Assembly: GCF_003315415.1 (NCBI RefSeq)
Contig: NZ_QNSB01000004.1
Location: forward strand, 1-64,000
DNA length: 64,000 nucleotides
Source: Brevibacterium sanguinis
GTDB lineage: Bacteria > Actinomycetota > Actinomycetes > Actinomycetales > Brevibacteriaceae
Direction of reading: 5' to 3'
Part shown: piece after piece, positions 61,971 to 64,000 of the stretch
Position numbering within the stretch: the stretch's first letter is position 1
How the letters are laid out: each line of letters starts with the position of its first letter
Translations under genes and position numbers: made by a program
Notes under the pieces: model-generated
The model's input: the letters and a program-made list of their open reading frames with translations, nothing else
What the model was told of the DNA's origin: nothing
The model's database searches: none

Positions 61971-62885
61971 ATGACCACCACCCCCGCTCCTGTCCCCGTT
62001 CCGACCTCCTCCGGATCCCGCCTCGGCGCAACCGCGGCCACGGCCTTGGCACCTGCAGTGTGGGGAACGACGTATATTGTCACCACGGCGATGCTCCCCG
62101 CCGATCATCCGATGTTCGCCGCGCTCATGCGAGCCCTTCCCGCGGGTCTCATCGCGCTGCTCATCGCTCGTCGTCTGCCGACGGGCGGGTGGTGGTGGAA
62201 AGCGTTCGTCCTCGGCACCCTGAACATAGGACTGTTCTTCCCGCTGCTCTTCGCCACCGCCGAGCGGCTGCCCGGCGGGGTTGCGGCCACGCTGGGGGCC
62301 ACTCAGCCGATCCTCGTCGCGTTCCTCGCCGTACTGGTCCTCGGCGAACGACTGTCCAGGTGGCGCCTGGGCTGGGGTGTGGTCGGCGTCATCGGCGTCG
62401 GGATGGTGGTGCTCGGCCCCGGAGCCGGCTTCGATCCCCTCGGCATCCTCGCCGGGATCGCCGGTGCGGCATCGATGGGCACCGGGGTCGTCCTCACAAA
62501 GCGCTGGGGACGACCCGCCGGTCTCAGTGCGATCGGGTTCGCCGGATGGCAGCTGGCGGCCGGCGGTCTCGTCCTCCTGGTGCCTACTCTGCTCATCGAG
62601 GGAGTGCCCACCGTCGACGGCACGGCGGTCGCCGGCTACCTGTGGCTGGGAATCATCGGCGGGCTGCTCGCCTACACACTATGGTTCCGCGGCCTCGGGC
62701 GGCTGCCGGTCACCGCCACGGCGCTGCTCGGCCTGCTCTCACCGCTGGTCGCCGCGGTCCTCGGTGTCGTCTTCGCTGGCGAAAGTCTCAACCTCGTCCA
62801 GGTGCTCGGCTTCGGCCTCGCCCTGGCCGCTCTCGCCTGCGGGCAGCTGAACCCGCAGAACTCGTCGGGACGCGTGAGAGTATGA
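61971..62885 (+). CDS. EamA family (DMT) transporter
   Basis: 304 residues with ten transmembrane helices in two EamA repeats. The first has LAPAVWGTTYIVTTAMLPAD and KAFVLGTLNIGLFFPLLF; the second GIAGAASMGTGVVLTKRWGR and GLLSPLVAAVLGVVFAGESL. Drug/metabolite transporters of this type export amino acids or other small metabolites. Control by the divergent LysR regulator is likely. The final residues are polar. Confidence 0.9.
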   Translation: MTTTPAPVPVPTSSGSRLGATAATALAPAVWGTTYIVTTAMLPADHPMFAALMRALPAGLIALLIARRLPTGGWWWKAFVLGTLNIGLFFPLLFATAERLPGGVAATLGATQPILVAFLAVLVLGERLSRWRLGWGVVGVIGVGMVVLGPGAGFDPLGILAGIAGAASMGTGVVLTKRWGRPAGLSAIGFAGWQLAAGGLVLLVPTLLIEGVPTVDGTAVAGYLWLGIIGGLLAYTLWFRGLGRLPVTATALLGLLSPLVAAVLGVVFAGESLNLVQVLGFGLALAALACGQLNPQNSSGRVRV

Positions 62886-62980
62886 ACAGTCATCTAAAAG
62901 AGATTGCCGGGCGGGCCGCCCACACTTGTTGTCGAGCGAGACGGTCGCACATAATCATCCGGCAGCCGCTCAAGTGGTCA

Positions 62981-63002
62981 GTTGAGCTGCTTTGAGCTCA
63001 AC
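62981..63002 (-). terminator. Hairpin after the toxin gene
   Basis: Seven-pair inverted repeat GTTGAGC and GCTCAAC with an eight-base loop, six bases beyond the toxin stop. There is no clear T-run on the minus strand, so it is only a possible terminator. Confidence 0.4.
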
Positions 63003-63007
63003 GAATC

Positions 63008-63349
63008 TCACTTCGTCTCATTCGGGTGATGGGTGTGGACGTTCTCCAAGTAGACCACTCCATCGTCAACGAAGAACCAGATCCGAGCATCACCCTTGAG
63101 CGTCGGCTTATGCTGCCAACGCTCATGGTCTTGCCCATTCCGCGAAACATGTGACAGCTCTCCCCTGAGCGGGTAGTTGGTTGGTGTGATCTCGAGAGGA
63201 CTCCTCGTCAGAAAATCCCACGATTCAGCGAGTGAATTGCGGATAGTGGCATGCAGATCCCGCCAGCCCTTTCTTGCCTGGCTCGAGGCAAAGCGGAGCT
63301 CGTATTCCGACTTCTTGATCGGTCGCTCGACTTTGCTATGTCGACCCAC
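63008..63349 (-). CDS. RelE/ParE-like toxin
   Basis: 113 residues from GTG 63349, three bases after the antitoxin stop. YELRFASSQARKGWRDLHATIRN, PLRGELSHVSRNGQDHERWQHK and ARIWFFVDDGVVYLENVHTHHPNETK (read in parts) match RelE-type mRNA interferases: a helix pair, a strand with Arg, and a closing strand with His. The C-terminal His/Asn and central Arg could be catalytic. Likely cuts mRNA on the ribosome when the antitoxin is lost. Confidence 0.8.
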   Translation of the reverse strand: MGRHSKVERPIKKSEYELRFASSQARKGWRDLHATIRNSLAESWDFLTRSPLEITPTNYPLRGELSHVSRNGQDHERWQHKPTLKGDARIWFFVDDGVVYLENVHTHHPNETK

Positions 63350-63352
63350 CAG

Positions 63353-63805
63353 TCAAGGCCGTTCGACATTCTCAGGCTCGTCGAGCCACTGAACACGACC
63401 GTCGCCCAGTCCGGCGGCGATGGCGATTGCTGTCTCCCGCCATGAAGTGATCTCGGCAATAGCGAGGTGGGCCTGATGAGTCGAGAACGAAGCCCTCGCC
63501 GCATTGAGGATGTCGCGGGCGCAGGTCTCCTGGTCGCCCTCGCTCAGGGCCAGCATCCATGGGAAACGATCCGCCATGCACTCAGTGAGGCTTCCAGCTG
63601 CTCGGGTCGATGAGGCAATCAGTTGCGCCGCCAACTCCAGCAGATTGTTGCGATCCGAATTTTCCGACTCAGTCATCAACACCAGGGACTCACCGTCACG
63701 GCGCGTAACCCGAACAGGCTGCTCCGCGGCAGCAGCGAAAACCTCGGCCGAGGATCTACTCAGATCCGAAGATTGGAAAGTCACTGTTGCATCAGGGGGA
63801 CACAT
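63353..63805 (-). CDS. Phd/YefM-like antitoxin
   Basis: 150 residues from ATG 63805; a GTG 21 bases further on would begin at VTFQSSDLSR, the usual Phd start. VTFQSSDLSRSSAEVFAAAA and PVRVTRRDGESLVLMTESE form the Phd DNA-binding fold. The C-terminal 90 residues are helical and longer than in common Phd proteins; they should wrap the toxin. A perfect palindrome 14 bases upstream is the probable autoregulatory site. GGAGG is very near the ATG. Confidence 0.82.
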   Translation of the reverse strand: MCPPDATVTFQSSDLSRSSAEVFAAAAEQPVRVTRRDGESLVLMTESENSDRNNLLELAAQLIASSTRAAGSLTECMADRFPWMLALSEGDQETCARDILNAARASFSTHQAHLAIAEITSWRETAIAIAAGLGDGRVQWLDEPENVERP

Positions 63806-63818
63806 GCCTCCACCCTAC

Positions 63819-63836
63819 TTCAGAACATATTCTGAA
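63819..63836. promoter_or_regulatory. Operator palindrome of the toxin-antitoxin module
   Basis: TTCAGAA and TTCTGAA form a perfect inverted repeat around CATA, 14 bases before the antitoxin ATG. It includes a TATGTT -10-like hexamer on the minus strand. Phd-type antitoxins bind such palindromes to repress their own operon. Confidence 0.6.
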
Positions 63837-63942
63837 TTCAATAGCTCCAACCTTTGAGTGGTCTGATAATGAGGTGAGGACTCATCGACATCCGCCTATT
63901 TGCCCCTCCATCACCTCGGCGAAGTGTGGGTAGGGTGGTGGC

Positions 63943-64000
63943 ATGGAGCACAGATACCTCGGAAACAGCGGACTGAAGATCTCGGAGATCACCTACGGGA
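63943..64000 (+). CDS. Aldo/keto reductase, start only
   Basis: Only the first 19 residues are in the window: MEHRYLGNSGLKISEITYG. This is the typical N-terminus of the aldo/keto reductase family (YRxLGxSGLxVSxIxLG). The gene runs off the right edge. Start ATG 63943; no clear ribosome site apart from GGTGGTGG. Confidence 0.75.
   Translation, partial: MEHRYLGNSGLKISEITYG

Overview
The window is from a high-GC Gram-positive actinobacterium. Genes are strongly GC-biased in the third codon position, GTG starts and ATGA/GTGA overlaps are frequent, and there are an ANTAR regulator, PRC-barrel proteins and a glycerol-phosphate teichoic acid locus. Brevibacterium or a close relative in the Micrococcales is my best guess, from gene content only.

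Layout. 1-2011: a cut-off membrane protein with a 17-bp operator-like palindrome, a degenerate GNAT-like protein and a GAF-ANTAR antiterminator. 2069-17978: a cell-envelope polymer locus. It has a Gtr-type trio (polytopic GT-C-like protein, GtrA flippase, GT2), three CDP-glycerol glycerophosphotransferase-type proteins (one fused to a GT2), glycerol-3-phosphate cytidylyltransferase TagD, a CDP-alcohol phosphatidyltransferase and several GT2/GT4 enzymes; together these would make and decorate a poly(glycerol phosphate) teichoic acid. 18019-22530: a visibly more AT-rich island that cuts off a glycerophosphodiester phosphodiesterase (only about 100 C-terminal residues remain) and carries a three-gene ABC-3C/Lamassu-like conflict system: a PD-(D/E)XK-like protein, a small middle component and a Rad50-like zinc-hook ATPase.

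22659-32036: CorA, HdeD-like, SnoaL-like, CDF transporter coupled to a half-size solute-binding lipoprotein, a class A beta-lactamase whose signal peptide is out of frame at a G7 run, a YbdK-type carboxylate-amine ligase, an S15/CocE hydrolase and an ATP-grasp enzyme. 32412-43991: a heptose locus: GmhB phosphatase, two GT9 enzymes, a glycosyltransferase fused to a GmhA isomerase, HldE, a second HldE-like protein with a dead nucleotidyltransferase half, SDR, ALDH and a GT2. This is nearly the whole ADP-D,D-heptose route, in a Gram-positive.

44179-64000: a small acidic protein, a full-length but catalytically dead (domesticated) transposase with its own promoter, a large catalase, a haem-oxygenase-fold/GT2/CDGSH operon, a lipoprotein/NRAMP-like/PRC/PRC operon, topoisomerase IB, a second GNAT-like paralogue, an unknown membrane protein, FdhD and MoaB, DoxX with an operator-like palindrome, a secreted HNH-Excalibur nuclease, a LysR/EamA divergent pair, a toxin-antitoxin module with an operator palindrome, and the start of an aldo/keto reductase.

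Most promising for follow-up: the ABC-3C island, the domesticated transposase, the heptose cluster with its GT4-GmhA fusion and complementary HldE pair, and two homopolymer frameshifts (beta-lactamase, GmhB) that are either assembly errors or real switches. All assignments are by reading motifs; no database search was run.
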